From: Toxoplasma gondii ME49 | Lineage: Eukaryota; Apicomplexa; Conoidasida; Eucoccidiorida; Sarcocystidae | NCBI RefSeq assembly: GCF_000006565.2 | Contig: NC_031474.1 | Span: forward strand, 3,507,662-3,571,661 | Direction of reading: 5' to 3' | Length of the DNA stretch: 64,000 nt | Shown: in pieces, positions 21,010-33,600 of the stretch | How positions within the stretch are numbered: position 1 is the stretch's first letter | How the letters are laid out: each line of letters opens with the position of its first letter | The notes under the pieces: generated by a model | Databases searched by the model: none | Told to the model about the DNA's origin: nothing | Seen by the model: only the letters and a program-made list of their open reading frames with translations | Made by a program: the position numbers and the translations under genes

Positions 21010-22642
21010 GGAGCATGTGAGAGGCTAGTGTCACTACTTGTAAAGACAGAGTTTTTCTTCCGACAACGACTCTCCGTTTTCAGCAACTAGCGTTTTCTGC
21101 AGTACCTACGGGTTCTAACACATTTTGCCGTTGATGCAGATGATTTGAGTCACGTGAAGTCCAGCAGGAGATTTTGTTCGAAATGAGAGTCACTCGCTTA
21201 ACGGGACTGCATTTAGCTGGTGCTCACACGCGGGTGCTTTAGCCTTACCTTTGTAACATAAACTGTACGTGCTGTTATTCTTTCTAGAAGAACTCTATGA
21301 TTGCAAGTAGAGAACAAAAGGGCACTATCAAATCACGCGGTGGCGGCGAACGGGAAAAATCGCCCACCACCCTTCTTTGAGCAAACAAGATGCGCATTAC
21401 TTGGTGAAGTGCTTTCTCTCGCGACTCCAGGTGCCTGATCTAGCATTCAAAAGGAAATGAATGGTCGCTCGAAACTATGGAAAATGGCTGACGTTCAGGT
21501 CAGTGGTACAGCCACATCTCAACATTCCATCTCGGCGGCATGCTTCCCATTTTTGTTCACGATGGAGACTTGCTCGCCTTTCCACATACTGTGGTATCGG
21601 ATATCGTGTACCCTCACTTTGCCCCGATGAGCGTCGGAGGCGATTGGTCCTCCGCGTCGCTTCCAGAGCAGCAATGCCCCGGATGGGGGGAATGGGTTAA
21701 ATCAAGCTCAAGTCTTTAATTTCTTGTCGCCTGGAATTGAAACTGCCGGTTCTAGCTTTGCTGTATGTCTGTGTGGCAACAAAACCATCGTCATCCAGCT
21801 ATGCGGCGGTGGGCGGCTGAAGCGTCTGCAGTTTGCCTGTAATATGTTTTTGGTTGAGCTGCAGCGATGGCGGCGCTGACTGGTGACCCTGCAAGCAACA
21901 ACCGCTGTGCAGCGAGTCACGTATCAAAGAAGGACCTTGGTTTTCTGTTCTCTGCACCGTTTATTCTCTGACGAGTGATGAAAAATTGGATGTGTGAGAG
22001 CGGCTCCAGAACTGATCGACTGCTTCGCGCGACGAATCGTCTAAAACTATCTGCCCGCACGCTGGGAAGTGGAACTTGTATTCGCTGGGAAGATGAATAC
22101 CGAGGCTTGAAAACTATGTTCTTTGACGTCACCAGACCCACAAAACTGCATGCATCAATAACGCCCCGCAAAGGACAGGGACTCTCATGCCGGTTGGGGG
22201 CTTCGACTGTAAAGATCATCGACCGCGGCACTTCACCTCACACGCCGGAAGCATAATGTCGCTTTTCACTTGTTTGCCTTTCCTGTTGTGCGCATATGGC
22301 CACGAATTCTGGAGGCCAAGTCGCGATTAGGTGTGTCGGTGCAGTCACTCGTAGTAAAAGGTCTTGAAGGCCGACAGAGCGGGATTGGATCCTGTACAGC
22401 GGACGCACTTGCTAATACCCGCAAGCCGTTGAATTCCTGGAGGCTTGCGCTGCCACATGCCGCAGACAGGACTATCCTATTTAGAGGATGCCCCAGGTGA
22501 CGCTGAGCCGTCAGAGTTTTCGTGAATCTCTGACTGCGATGCTAAGTTCTCGAAACAGCTCTGCAGCTCATCTACTCTGCAATAGCTACCTGGAATTGCC
22601 ATCACAGTTTTACATTTCTTGCCCCGGTTGCCCCTCCATACT

Positions 22643-24127
22643 ATGAAGCAGATCGCAGTACTAGAATGGGGACCACTGTCGATGTGTCAGCGTTCCCCAC
22701 GGGAGCGCCTGAAAATCAGAACCAGGTTTATGCCTGGAGGTCCGTTCTTACCTGCCTTCCCTTACGAAGACTCCAGGTCGCCCGGCACAGTGTACCAGTG
22801 TAGCGTGCGTTACGCAATCAGCGCGTACACAAAACTGGATTCAGCGATAAGGAACTTGCGCTTGGCATTTGGGTATGGATTCCCCGAGGCTGTTGGATAC
22901 ATCAATATGAAAGCTCGCAGACACCGGTGCTGCGCGGAGCACATGCAGTTTCTGCAGCGCATAGAGGCTTGGGCAATTATGAAGAGCATTGATGCCGTTG
23001 TATGGATAGACTATGAGAGCTTAGCGAATAAGTTGAAAATGGGGGAACCTCCATCAGCCTTTGAGGACATGCAGAAGATCGTAAGGGATACGTTCGATGA
23101 TGCGAAAAACTGGCGCCCCCCCATTATACCTGAGAAGGAAAGACGGATGCGACTCAAGCAGCAATATGTCACTCAGATGACATCCTGGATAGCAGACTCC
23201 TTCGTCGTTCCCCCCAGCATGCCTTGGGTCAAGCAAGAGGTATTCAGACTGCAGCAGAGACAACGATTAGATTTCCTCCATCAGACGCCGCAACCAGAGG
23301 GATCTCGGATTTGCATCACGGCAAAGAATACAACATCTGTTCAAGCATCCGCGTCGGTCCTAAAGGCTGAATATACGGGCCAGCGTCACAGTGGAGAGGC
23401 GGAAAACAAAAGCGTTTTGAGGACCTGCATTCCCATGGCCCATGTTTCGACGATGCGCAGGGAGAAGGGGAAGTCAGGACTATTTCCTCGTGTAGGAGGT
23501 CCTCCGTATCAGGGATCCGTGCATCTAGCGAAAACCAGATTACTCAGGAGTAACAGCGATGACCTCTACAAACCGAACAGGTGGTCGGTTACAGCGAGGC
23601 ACAGAAATACTGCCAACAATTCAAGAAAAGGACTTGAATGCGCACCTGCACCTTGTAACGCACCAGCTGATGCGGATGAAGATGAAACACAAGGCGGCCT
23701 GCGTAATGATTCACCAGCCACAACGGTCCCAGAAAACACTGCTTACGAAGCTCCAGATGTTTCAGCTCGCTTGGTAGGGGACGTCAGAGTTGAACAAGCT
23801 TCCAAAGCTGCTGTTTATGAAGCACACAGTGATGGTCCGGTGCGGGAAAACATTGGGGACGATTTGACTTTGATAGACAATAAATCGAGAAACAGATCAA
23901 TTAGATTTTTCAGTGAACCAGCAAGAGCCGTCATCAACCTGATAAAAGACCGCAACAGACGCAGATCAGATGGACTTGATACGGAGACGTTGAAAGAACA
24001 AATTCAGCCGGAAGTGGTGAGTGCCCTCAACTGTTTCGCGCCGCTCTGCTGGAATCACGAGCGAGCCCTTGTTCTCAATGCGGTACCGAATACTTTCGTC
24101 ATGTCGGCACATCCAGAGAGAGTCTAG
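22643..24127 (+). CDS. Unrecognised protein with helical N-terminal half
   Basis: An open frame from ATG 22643, about 494 residues if unspliced. The N-terminal half (to about residue 200) is dense in Trp/Tyr/Phe and helix-like charged segments (AIRNLRLAFGYGFPEAVGYI, FLQRIEAWAIMKSIDAVVWI, PEKERRMRLKQQYVTQM), so it is probably folded. The C-terminal half is Ser/Asn/Asp/Glu-rich and probably disordered. No family motif is recognised. A consensus GTGAGT donor at 24017 in phase 0 could end the exon there. A candidate next exon after 25.47 kb (phase 0, reading IQRYDERDTQF) has its own stop near 25.6 kb. An acceptor-like site at about 22655 may mean the true start is upstream. The function is unknown. 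Confidence 0.6.
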   Translation: MKQIAVLEWGPLSMCQRSPRERLKIRTRFMPGGPFLPAFPYEDSRSPGTVYQCSVRYAISAYTKLDSAIRNLRLAFGYGFPEAVGYINMKARRHRCCAEHMQFLQRIEAWAIMKSIDAVVWIDYESLANKLKMGEPPSAFEDMQKIVRDTFDDAKNWRPPIIPEKERRMRLKQQYVTQMTSWIADSFVVPPSMPWVKQEVFRLQQRQRLDFLHQTPQPEGSRICITAKNTTSVQASASVLKAEYTGQRHSGEAENKSVLRTCIPMAHVSTMRREKGKSGLFPRVGGPPYQGSVHLAKTRLLRSNSDDLYKPNRWSVTARHRNTANNSRKGLECAPAPCNAPADADEDETQGGLRNDSPATTVPENTAYEAPDVSARLVGDVRVEQASKAAVYEAHSDGPVRENIGDDLTLIDNKSRNRSIRFFSEPARAVINLIKDRNRRRSDGLDTETLKEQIQPEVVSALNCFAPLCWNHERALVLNAVPNTFVMSAHPERV

Positions 24128-27100
24128 GCACTCACGCTGAGTCTTTGCTATGGCTGCAGATTCCGCCATTCAACTGCATCTATTCCCGAAGCATGACTCC
24201 AGGTGGGTTCTGTAGAGATGAAACGTTTTCAAAATGCGAGCAAGGAAAGACGGAGTTTGGTTTTCACCTGGTGAGGGACTTGTCGGGAATCGGTGTTCAC
24301 CCCCCGTCCAACTGAGCAACACAACACGGGATGGGTGCAGCAGATAGTCATATTTTAGGTGGTGCTCCATCACGTGTGTGCGAGACAACACTATCATAAT
24401 GACCATACAAGTCGAGGATTTCGAAAGTGTGTGGAAATACTGAAGAAATTTCGTTTTTCACATGGGCCCTTCGTGCCGCTTGTCCGCAACTGCAATTCCA
24501 GAGGAAGCGATCTGTCAATCCTCTCCGCGAACAGATAGAGCATTTCATTAACTGACAACAAGAAGAACCACAATCCGGAAAAAGAGAGGAAAATGACAGT
24601 AGACATGGAGAATGGTCAGCTTCTGTTTCTTGTTGCCTCTGGGCTCACTGTTGGTGGGGCTTGAATTTCCGAGTATTCGCGGTAATATTTCGGTGATGCT
24701 TCGTGGTCTAATATTCACGCTTACCGTCGTACTGGGAGTAATGGTCTTTTAGACAGCATGATTTATTACGCAGTCCTGCCAGAGCTATGGAAGCTACTCG
24801 CGTTAGTGATTTGTGGAAGGCGATGAGATAGGGCGCATATTAAAACACCTGTAGCACATAATTATTTCAGAGGAATAAGGTCTAACTGCTGCGGCGGCAA
24901 TGCGATCCTGCTTCTAGCATCTAACTACGTTGGAATATCCGATTAATTGCCTGTGAATCGCGTAGGTCCGGGTCGATATAAATGTCCCGACATGTGGACT
25001 TCAAGGTGAGGGCCGATTCATTAGATGCTGCCCAGAAACGGATCTCCCGTGCTGTGTCTACTTGGCTGCTTGTGTCGATGAGCATAGACTGATGAAATGC
25101 GAAAGTTGTGCCGCGCTCCTCATTACCATCTGCACCAGGAAGGATTAGAAATTTAGATGGACTTCGAAGTGCAGAAGCTGGGTCGACGAGGAGACAACAT
25201 ATCTTGTCGAGCATCTTATTGAGGGGTCACTTAGGACTTGACGCAGAACATTACGTGCAGTACTCCGTGTGACGCGTCGTGGACCAGGCTGGGAGAGCGC
25301 AGTTGATCGACGTCTGTTCCCTATGTATGGCTCCACGAAAGACATTTGATACAAGTAGGAAGCCACACAAAAGGCTCGATTTAAATATGAGCAGCAGTGT
25401 TGGCTACGTGTGCGACCACGTGTCTGCAGAAGTGCAAAAAACACGACCAGCTTGACATCAAGACCCCCTACAATCTTCTGCGAGATTCAACGGTATGACG
25501 AAAGAGACACCCAATTCGGATGTGGATGCGAGCGAGAGCCCTTTTCGCAATTCGCCCCTTCACGATACGGTAGCTGCGGCACAAATGAACAAAACGAGGA
25601 ACAGTAGACTCTGCGTTTCATTCGCAAAAGGTTCTTGTCTGTGCTGAACCAGGAAAGCTGCCGAACTCCCCGCAGGCGCTAATTATGAGCCGCAGGTCGG
25701 TCCCCGCTATGGGGGAAAGGGCCCGCCGTTTCACAGAGCTGGTTCTTTGACAGTAAATTTACTGTATATAATACGCAGCAGGGATGAAAGCAGAAACACG
25801 CTCTGGACCCCGATAACTCGAAGATGAACCACTAGCTCGATGTGCTATTCGTGGTTCAGAAACCAGAGAGACATACGGCAGCGGCGATTTTCCCAAGAGC
25901 CCCCCGGTGTACCGAGGACGAGGTTGGTTCCCACCCAAACCTTTTTGTGGCAGTTCACTGTTAACAAGACTCACTCACTGCAGCAGCTGTCGCAAGGATT
26001 GAAACAGTCTGTAGGAAGTAACATGTCTAATCATTTTCATCGTTACTAAGATATCATAAGACTATTCAAGGGATAGCGGTGATCGGTGTACGTAGCGAAA
26101 GGGGATCCCCTAGACTCTGACGGTCACAGTGTGGCACCAGACGCAGCAGAACTGAGTCGTAGACCGGGTGTTTGCACCATTTGGATACAATGAGGCATGT
26201 CAAACGTGTGTTGTATAGTTCAGCGTGAAACATGTACCATGGCTGCCGCAGGGTAATCATAACAGGTCTGAACAATTCAGTTTTTTGAATTAAGCAGAGC
26301 ACCTCCGGGGTAATCAGTGCCTGCGAGTGTACGCAGACTACCATGTCCGAGCGTATCAGGAAAATATTTTGTCCCAGTTGAGCTCTTGCGAGAAACGCAT
26401 AGCAGGCAGACAAGCGTTTTGAATAAGAACCCCTTGAAAACAGAGCGAACAGGCGTTGCATGTCACGGGACGCATCATGCTACAGAACAAAGCCGACCGC
26501 TCCCTCCCATTTATAAGCTCAGAGCATACGCTCCATGTTGCGAAAGAACCCGACCTTCCTGGTAATGAATGACAAGAACTCTGCCCACGAGTTCAGACAA
26601 TCCATGGTAGTACGCGCCAACCTGGGTTAGACGCCGATGCTGAGCCGCGCTTTCTCGGCACGGTTGATGGAATTAGTAAGGACATGTGTGCGCGCTTGGC
26701 TGCTGTACCTTTCACCTATGCCTAGGACGAACGTGGAGAGTGAACAGGGATGGCCCTGGAGCCGAGTTAACTACAACGCTACCACACATATTGACTGCCG
26801 CGCTCATTCACGGGAAAGTGCACAACTTATACACTCATGCTATCATCACAGTGAAGCATGTACACACTGAAACCGACGACTGACGATACAAGGTGCCCAG
26901 TCCCGTCGACAGAGCAGTTGTCATACGTACGACCAATGCTTGCAACAGGCATGCCGATAGACAGAGACAACCAATAAGGCGTGTCTTAGTTCAGAATTGT
27001 CCATTTTCAAACTTTGTCGACAGCGAGGCCAGCGTCCCGTGTGTGTGAGGCAGGACCTGGCGCATACGACGTCAGCAGCGCACCCCATTCGACATCACCG

Positions 27101-28469
27101 CGTTTCTCGATAGGAAAGGCGCAACGGTTCTAGACAGCGAGTGCCGCCCGAAAAGTTAGTCTTTCCTTTGAGCCACAATCTGCTGTCCTATCAAACCATA
27201 TGAAGTGAGCGTGTACTCGCTATCTGTACGGACTGGGAAGGCGCAGTTCGAGAGGACGCACTGCTGGTGGACATGGGCGTGAACCGAACCACTTTCCAAC
27301 AGGGAAATGCTACGAACATAAAAGGAAATGCTTTCATCCCATCTGCTGCGAAAGACAAGGTTTGAGCCGATCTGCTTGCTGTCGGGAGTCAACTCTTTTT
27401 CCGTTCCTGAGGACATCTGATGAAGTGAGCTCTTGAAACTGCTGTTTTTCGCGAGGATGCACATCCTTCCATTTTCTATTTAGGTGCTGCTGATACACGA
27501 ATCTAGTCAAGAAAATATACTGTCCATTCTCGATTTTCATGTGGAGCCTCACCAACTCTGGTGAGTGCGTCATTATTGACGCAGGCACAACGGACGTAGC
27601 ACCGTCTACCGTTTCCGTTCATACTCTGCATTGCTAAGGAGAAAACCTGTTCGCGCCCGACTGCATCACATGCGTCGAAAGCGTCTGGTGTCTTGTCACA
27701 GCAAACACACCCAAGGTCTATGGAATCGACAAACGCAACTTAACGCCTGCCCAGTGGAACCATTTTTTTTCTAAAAAGACTGAACGTGCCGACAAGTCTG
27801 CTCTGTGTCGTCGGCGCGAGAACTAGCATTCACATGCGAGTGCCGCTAGAAGTTAGTTTGTTTTATCGGCACGACTAGAATTGTTTTCGTTTCATTTGGT
27901 CTCCTGATGGTGTAGAACACTGCGACACCCACAAGATGGTGTCTCCCTACACTCCGTGAACCTCGAAATGCCAAAATGGCCAAAGCGCACGAAAGCCACA
28001 TGCAGTGCTCTTTAAAAAACGAATATGTCTGGGAAGAATAACACACTAGTAGCCAAAATTACACAAACCAAATAGTGAAGATGAAGTGAAGATATGTTCT
28101 GCGCGCCTGGCGCTGAGAGGGCGCAACCGAGTAGTGAAGGCGGGACTTCCTGGGTGAGCTGCAGATTTTGGGGATGGGCTGATTCGCATATCTCCTTCGG
28201 TTGCTTATTTGTGTCTCGACAAAAAGATATGCAGAGAGTGTTCCTTGAGTGTAGCAACTCTGTTTCCTGTCAAGCGTCTGTGCCAGTTCACCCAGACCTG
28301 CTGAAATACAGTGAAACAAACCGTCGTCTTTCTTTGCCACGAGCTCTGCTCAGCGACTCACCAGCAGCGGTGTTCCACGCTTCCCTTGAGAGCACAAAAT
28401 TCTGCTGCTACCCGCAGAAAGATAAACGTCCGCATTCACATGCATGCGTACTGAACAGACACTCAACCC
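24128..28469 (-). other. Weak minus-strand frames, possibly exons of one or two genes
   Basis: Three minus-strand frames read like real protein: about 25214-24921 (contains SKFLILPGADGNEERGTTFA), 26461-26066 (contains LFRPVMITLRQPWYMFHAEL), and two overlapping frames at 27588-27156 (contains SRWDESISFYVRSISLLESG) with a frame change between them near 27.45 kb. None could be joined with good donors and acceptors in phase, and no family is recognised. They may be exons of a gene upstream of, or overlapping, the 3' flank of the tubby-like gene. The remainder of the interval shows nothing supportable. Confidence 0.3.
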
Positions 28470-30678
28470 CTACGTAACCGCTCGTTTCTTTGCCATCGTC
28501 GCAGCGGCGATGGCAAACGCTTCAAACAGGCGAACGGGCGCGCGGAAATCAAGAGCATACACATCTTTGGACATTTTCCCCATCATCAAATAGATCGACG
28601 TTTGCTCCTCGTCGTCCGTAGAACATTCCTCTCGCTGTCCTTTACCCGAGGACCGTCTTCCCGAACCTACACACGGAATCAGCTGCAGGTTTTTCGCTGA
28701 AGCAACTTTGGCTCTGCCGAAAAAGGGGAGCGAGTATGCTTGGAGTGCCTCGTCCCACTTGGCCTTCACGTTCTGTAGAGTATAGGCGCCTCCTGCGGCG
28801 AGACGTGTGTCCAAATAGAATGAACCGACAAACGCGAATTCTTAGCTGACAGCTATACTCGACTTGTCGGGCGGCGCACAATGCAAGACGAACAAAAAAC
28901 TTTTTCTGAAGTATGACTCGGGGTGTCACAAGCACTCGCGGATTTCAGACACATATTGTAGCCACCCGTGCACCATTCCTGCTCTTCTGTCACTTTTCTC
29001 CGTCGCACCCCCTCCCCTGTTTGTTACTCTCGCCCTCAATTGCCTACTCGATTCTACACACTGAAACGGCTTGCTATGTTGCGTAGAACCACAGACGCAC
29101 CGAAAAAAATCGGCTCTTTTTATATGAATTATAATAGCTGCGCCTCAATACATTTCGGGGAGAACCAGCTAGCTCCAAATTCGACAAGCCTTTCCCAACT
29201 AACCTCATTTCTTATTAAAACTCTACATACTACTGCAGTTGAAAGAATTTCTAAAACAAGTAGCAAAACACATGCAGTATCGCACCCAAGCACATTTGGC
29301 CTGTAGCTAGGCCTCGCCTAACTCCTGTTGCACCCGAAGCAGATACACCTCCGCTGTGACTATCTTGACGCTTCCGAAGCGACTCTTCGGAGGCAGCGCT
29401 TCGTTCTCGGACATCCAAAGACGATAACATTCTGTTATGACCTGGTTTCGGTGTACTATCTCAAACTCTGTCTACGACTTCATGTGGACGGTCTTGGCCG
29501 GTCCATATGCGACACTCCCCAGGAACGCCTATGCTGGGTTTGTCCCCAGTTCGAGCACATCCCGTGATGAGTGTGACCCTCGGTACCAAGAAGACTCACC
29601 GTGTCTGTTCAGACGGACTTTCATTTGTCGGGGCATGTCTCCACGAAGATTCCGCTCAAAGTGGATTGTGCAAGGTTCCTCTTCCTCGCTGTGTGGCAGC
29701 ACGCTGACGGGGTCGGCGTCTTCTGGTCTCGATTCATTCGAGCTGACTTCCGCACTTTTCTCCCGCGACTTCTCCCGACCCACATCTTCTTCTGCAACGA
29801 CTTCTACAAATTGTCCCTCGGCAGCTTGCACTGCACTTGGGCTGCGCCGACAGTTGGGGAAGAACAGGCAGTCGTGGACCCACTTCATTTTTTCTGGCAG
29901 TTTCTCGCGCCTCTCCTCGCAGTTTTCCTGGTCGCGGTAGATCTCCTCGTAGGGCAGTTCCCAGTACTTGACGGGTGTGTTTTTTTTCGGATTTCGTTGT
30001 CTCCACGCGTCTCCCTCGCCCGCGCTCGGAGCGCGACCAGTCTGTGTCCAGACGCCCCCGAAGGCGTCTCCCGCCTCTGCAGTCCCCGCCTGAAGCTGCA
30101 AGCTCGCAGCGGCGCGAAACGCCTCGGTCGACAGTTCTCCTGCCTCCGCCTTCTCGTACACTCGGTAGAGTCGCGCGAACGTGCGTTTCTCCAGGGACGC
30201 CCTAGCAGAGGCCCCGAGTTGGTGGTTGTAGCCCTGCTTCAGCCCCCAGTTGGTCAAAGAGAACTTGGTGCCCCAGAAACTCCCTTGCAGAGTTCCAAGA
30301 AACTCTCTGCCGTACGCGCGCGCCGCGCTCACCACCGCCAGCAGCTTCTGGCTGCATGCAGAGACCACAGGGCGGGTTTCCCCTCCCTCAGGCGACTTTG
30401 GCGTGGCAGTGGGTGCGAGGTCGCTCCCCTCCGCGATCTGGCAGAAAGGCTCGACCGCGGTGATCAGCGCCGGAAACGGAATGAAGAACTCGACTGACGA
30501 GTGCTCGGACTGTCTCCGGCCACACAGCAGCAGCACCTTCGCCTGCGCCTGGTTGCAGAGGACCTGCTCGCTCAGTCCGAGTTGCCGACAACTCGCAGCG
30601 TCCACCAAGAGCAAGTACGCGTGCGGGTAAGTCGAGGGCGTCGCACTCCGCACTCGGCGGAACTCACAGTGCAGATAC
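28470..30678 (-). CDS. Tubby-like protein, TUB domain exons
   Basis: The penultimate exon (30678-29600) ends at a GTGAGT donor. It joins in phase after an 807-base intron to the last exon (28792-28470, stop). TUB hallmarks in order: YLHCEFRRV, VLLLCGRRQ, FLGTLQGSFWGTKFSLTNWG, ERNLRGDMPRQMKVRL, LQNVKAKWDEALQAYSLPFF, ASAKNLQLI, and IYLMMGKMSKDVYALDFRAP ending in FEAFAIAAATM. These match the tubby barrel and its buried C-terminal helix. Tubby-like proteins bind phosphoinositides and carry membrane proteins into cilia, and some act at the plasma membrane. A roughly 190-residue charged insertion sits between the GTKFSL strand and the ERNLRG strand, where animal tubbies have a short loop. Acceptor CAG at 30679-30681 is good, but the frame also stays open upstream, so the exact 5' boundary of the exon is uncertain. 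Confidence 0.88.
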
Positions 30679-33600
30679 CTGCAAACACAGAACGAGGAAC
30701 TTTCTTGGGTGGAAATCGCCCCCTGAACTCGCTTCGAGAAGAGCCTGGAAAACGCCAAGGAAACGGAACTCTCTTGCAGCTGAAATGCGCTTCTGAACTC
30801 GCGGTGCACGCGCCTCAAAAAACATCTTTGCGGAGGAAATCTCCCCCGCCTCCACGAACACTTCGTCCTCAAGACGAGCAGGCCGAGCCGGGTCAAGTGT
30901 GAGGGCAAATCGCAATTCTGGCCAGAAGAACCAAGCGGGGACTCCAACGAAAAAAGTAGAGTGTCATCAGGAGGCCCTCAGACTTCAGCAGTTCGTCGCG
31001 GCCACCTTCGTCAGGGTGCGACGAAATGTTTGTGCTCTGCTTCTTCAAAAGCATCTTCTCCCGGACCCATGCAAAAGGCGACCGAAGGAAGAGACTACCC
31101 GCCCAGAGTCTAGCTGACAGTGTCGCAGCACGCAGTTTGGTCCTCCCAAATTTTCTCTTTTTTCAGTTTCCCTCCTGCCTCGGCGGAGCCCGACAACCGG
31201 AAGACACCCAGCTTTACGAAAATACGAGTTGGAAAAAGACAGTTCACAGTGGAAAATGAAACAGGGGATTGCCTTTCGTTCTTGAGAAGACGACGAATTC
31301 CCAGTGTCGACTGAGACAAAGAAGTGACCAGGTATCTTTCGTGGAAGCCCCGCATTACGAAACGATGAAAGACACAGCTCGACTGCCTCGAGTGATGGTC
31401 GCACTGGAACTGGGAAAGACATTTTCATGCTCGAATGCAGGAAGCACAAGCCACCTGTACTGAAAAGTGTGAGAGGTCGAGAGAACGAAATAGCTGTCCC
31501 TGCGTGTCTGCGGTTAAACTGCACACGTGTGTCGGGAACAACGCGTTCAACCAGTGGTTAGAATCTTCACACTCAAAACGTTGATGAAGGCATCTTGTGA
31601 TTCACTCGACTTCAACGTCTGTAAGACAGACAACATCTATTCAGACAGCCGGATGACCGCACCGGCCTGCGAGTCGCCGTCTGCGAGCGAGGAGCCTCCC
31701 TCTCCACACACGTCAAGCTACACATTCGTTTCGTCACCGATGCATTTAGGATAAATGCACATGTGTACGGAAGAACTCTTGAGACGCTCTTGTATTCAGT
31801 TCCATCGTCCGGCTAGTTACTACCTCTGAAAAACACAACGGGGTGGCTTACCCTTTCGGCTCCTCGAGAAACTTGCTCTTGGTGAAAGTCTCGTCTGCCA
31901 CGACGCTCCAGAAACTGTGGAGAGGAACCTGAGGGCGACGGAGACACCGCGCACACGATAAGAGTTGGCGACAGACAAGCAGATTTCCTCCCAGAATCTG
32001 TGTCTGTCCTGTTCTTTCCATCGGGAGAGGCCTAGCACAAACGCACCAAGGATGCATTTACCAAAGCGAAGAGTGAGGCGCCACTACGGCTCTGTTTCTG
32101 CCCCTAGTCTTCTTCAACGCTCGACCGTGGCCGGGGATCCGTTTACATGGAGGAAAGAGGACGTCCTGGAAGAAATGAATGTTTGAAAGCGACGGAGAGC
32201 GTGAAAAAAGTACTTCAAGGAGGAGAACTGAAAGTGTCTAGTGGAAAAGTAGATGCTTGGAAACAGCTGAGAACGTGAAAATGGACACGTAGGAAAAATG
32301 ACGAGAGGCTGAACTTTGCAGGGCGACGCGGAGCAATGTCTCAGAGTCAGAGAGATGTTGGAGCAGATCCTGAAACCTTCACACTTTGGGTCGGGTTGTC
32401 CATTCCAAAGGAGGTTGAGCAGATGCCGAGGCGTGATACACGGATTGCTGTCGTCATTCGCCTTAACAACGGAGAAAACGACTACTCAGACGCTAGTACG
32501 ACCCGCACCGTAGTTGAAATCCAAGACCAGCTAGATCGCAGTTTCAGGAAGATCCCCTGTGTTTTCTTCTTTCTCACTGAAAACTCCCTCCGGCGAAGAG
32601 CGAGAAGCAGTTTACCGAGAGGTTCGAGGTTCTCTCCCCCCTCTACCTTTCACCGAAACCAGATGAAACGGCAGCATGCCAAGCGCCGTTCCTACGTTCC
32701 TCCTTTTTCGTTCAACTGACACGATTAACCTCCGACTTGGCCGTTGAAAAAATCGAGATGTTCTCCCAGGGCCTCACGCGCTCAGGCGTCTGACTGTATG
32801 GGCACCTCAAGGCGCTGTCGCTGCTACCTAGGGATTCTCAATATGGTTACGTGCAGCTGAGGCTGTGTAGTCACATTCTTACTAGTGAACAGGACAACTG
32901 TGAGCATGTGAGAAGTTCTCTTAATCTTGATAGGGAATAATCAAAGCCATCCGCGTAGGGCACCCAGAACAGAACAGTTGCGATCTAAAAAGATGCATTA
33001 TGAACGATGTTCTCTGATCCATTTACAGTAGTAAGAATTCCTGACAAGAACCTCTGATCTGCGTCTTAGGATTGCCATATTCGTGCATCTGCAGTTTCTT
33101 TCTGTGTGTCGAAGGGGTTTCCCACGCGGCTTACAGTGTAGGTAAGATGCGTCAGAACAGCTCGCGAAACGCTATAACACATTTTCCTGCCGGCGCATTT
33201 CTGGAAGACAGAGGGGGGCAGCCAAGACCAGTCGAGAGTTGCGGAGGCGCCTGACTCGGGCGTAGGTACACCTGACGCGCCGGCCGTCGCGAATTCCCCA
33301 CTTTTAGCCCGCGAGGCAGCGGCGTCACCCGAGCGTTGCCTGGTTCCTTGTTCCTCCAAATCGCTCTCGGTCGAAGTTTCAGGTTTTCGCAGCTCTTTCC
33401 ACTCTGCAGGAAGTCCTTTGTCGAGCAGGATCCGCTTCAAGAGCCAGTAACAACTGCGGCGTACAGACAGAAGAAACGCAGGGTAAACGGCGAGCGCGTT
33501 CAGAACACTGACCGAGGAAGGAAATGGCGCCTCCATAGCAGTGAAACCGAGAACGGGGAGTAGGTGCTGCGGAAATCAAAGACCCGTTTAGGGTCTCAAG

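Larger units (their letters stand above)
19070..22642. other. Mostly unassigned; possible minus-strand exons near 20.3 and 20.9 kb
   Basis: A minus-strand frame at 20531-20320 ends at a GTAAGG donor and reads naturally (ALARGAFQRRLTTMARLKKK). A second, after an acceptor near 20993, reads AIKAGVSIMNTVEAWLTADM and meets a stop just before another GTAAGG. They could be exons of one minus-strand gene, but no start, end or family could be set. Short plus frames near 22.0-22.25 kb may be upstream sequence of the next gene. Confidence 0.3.
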
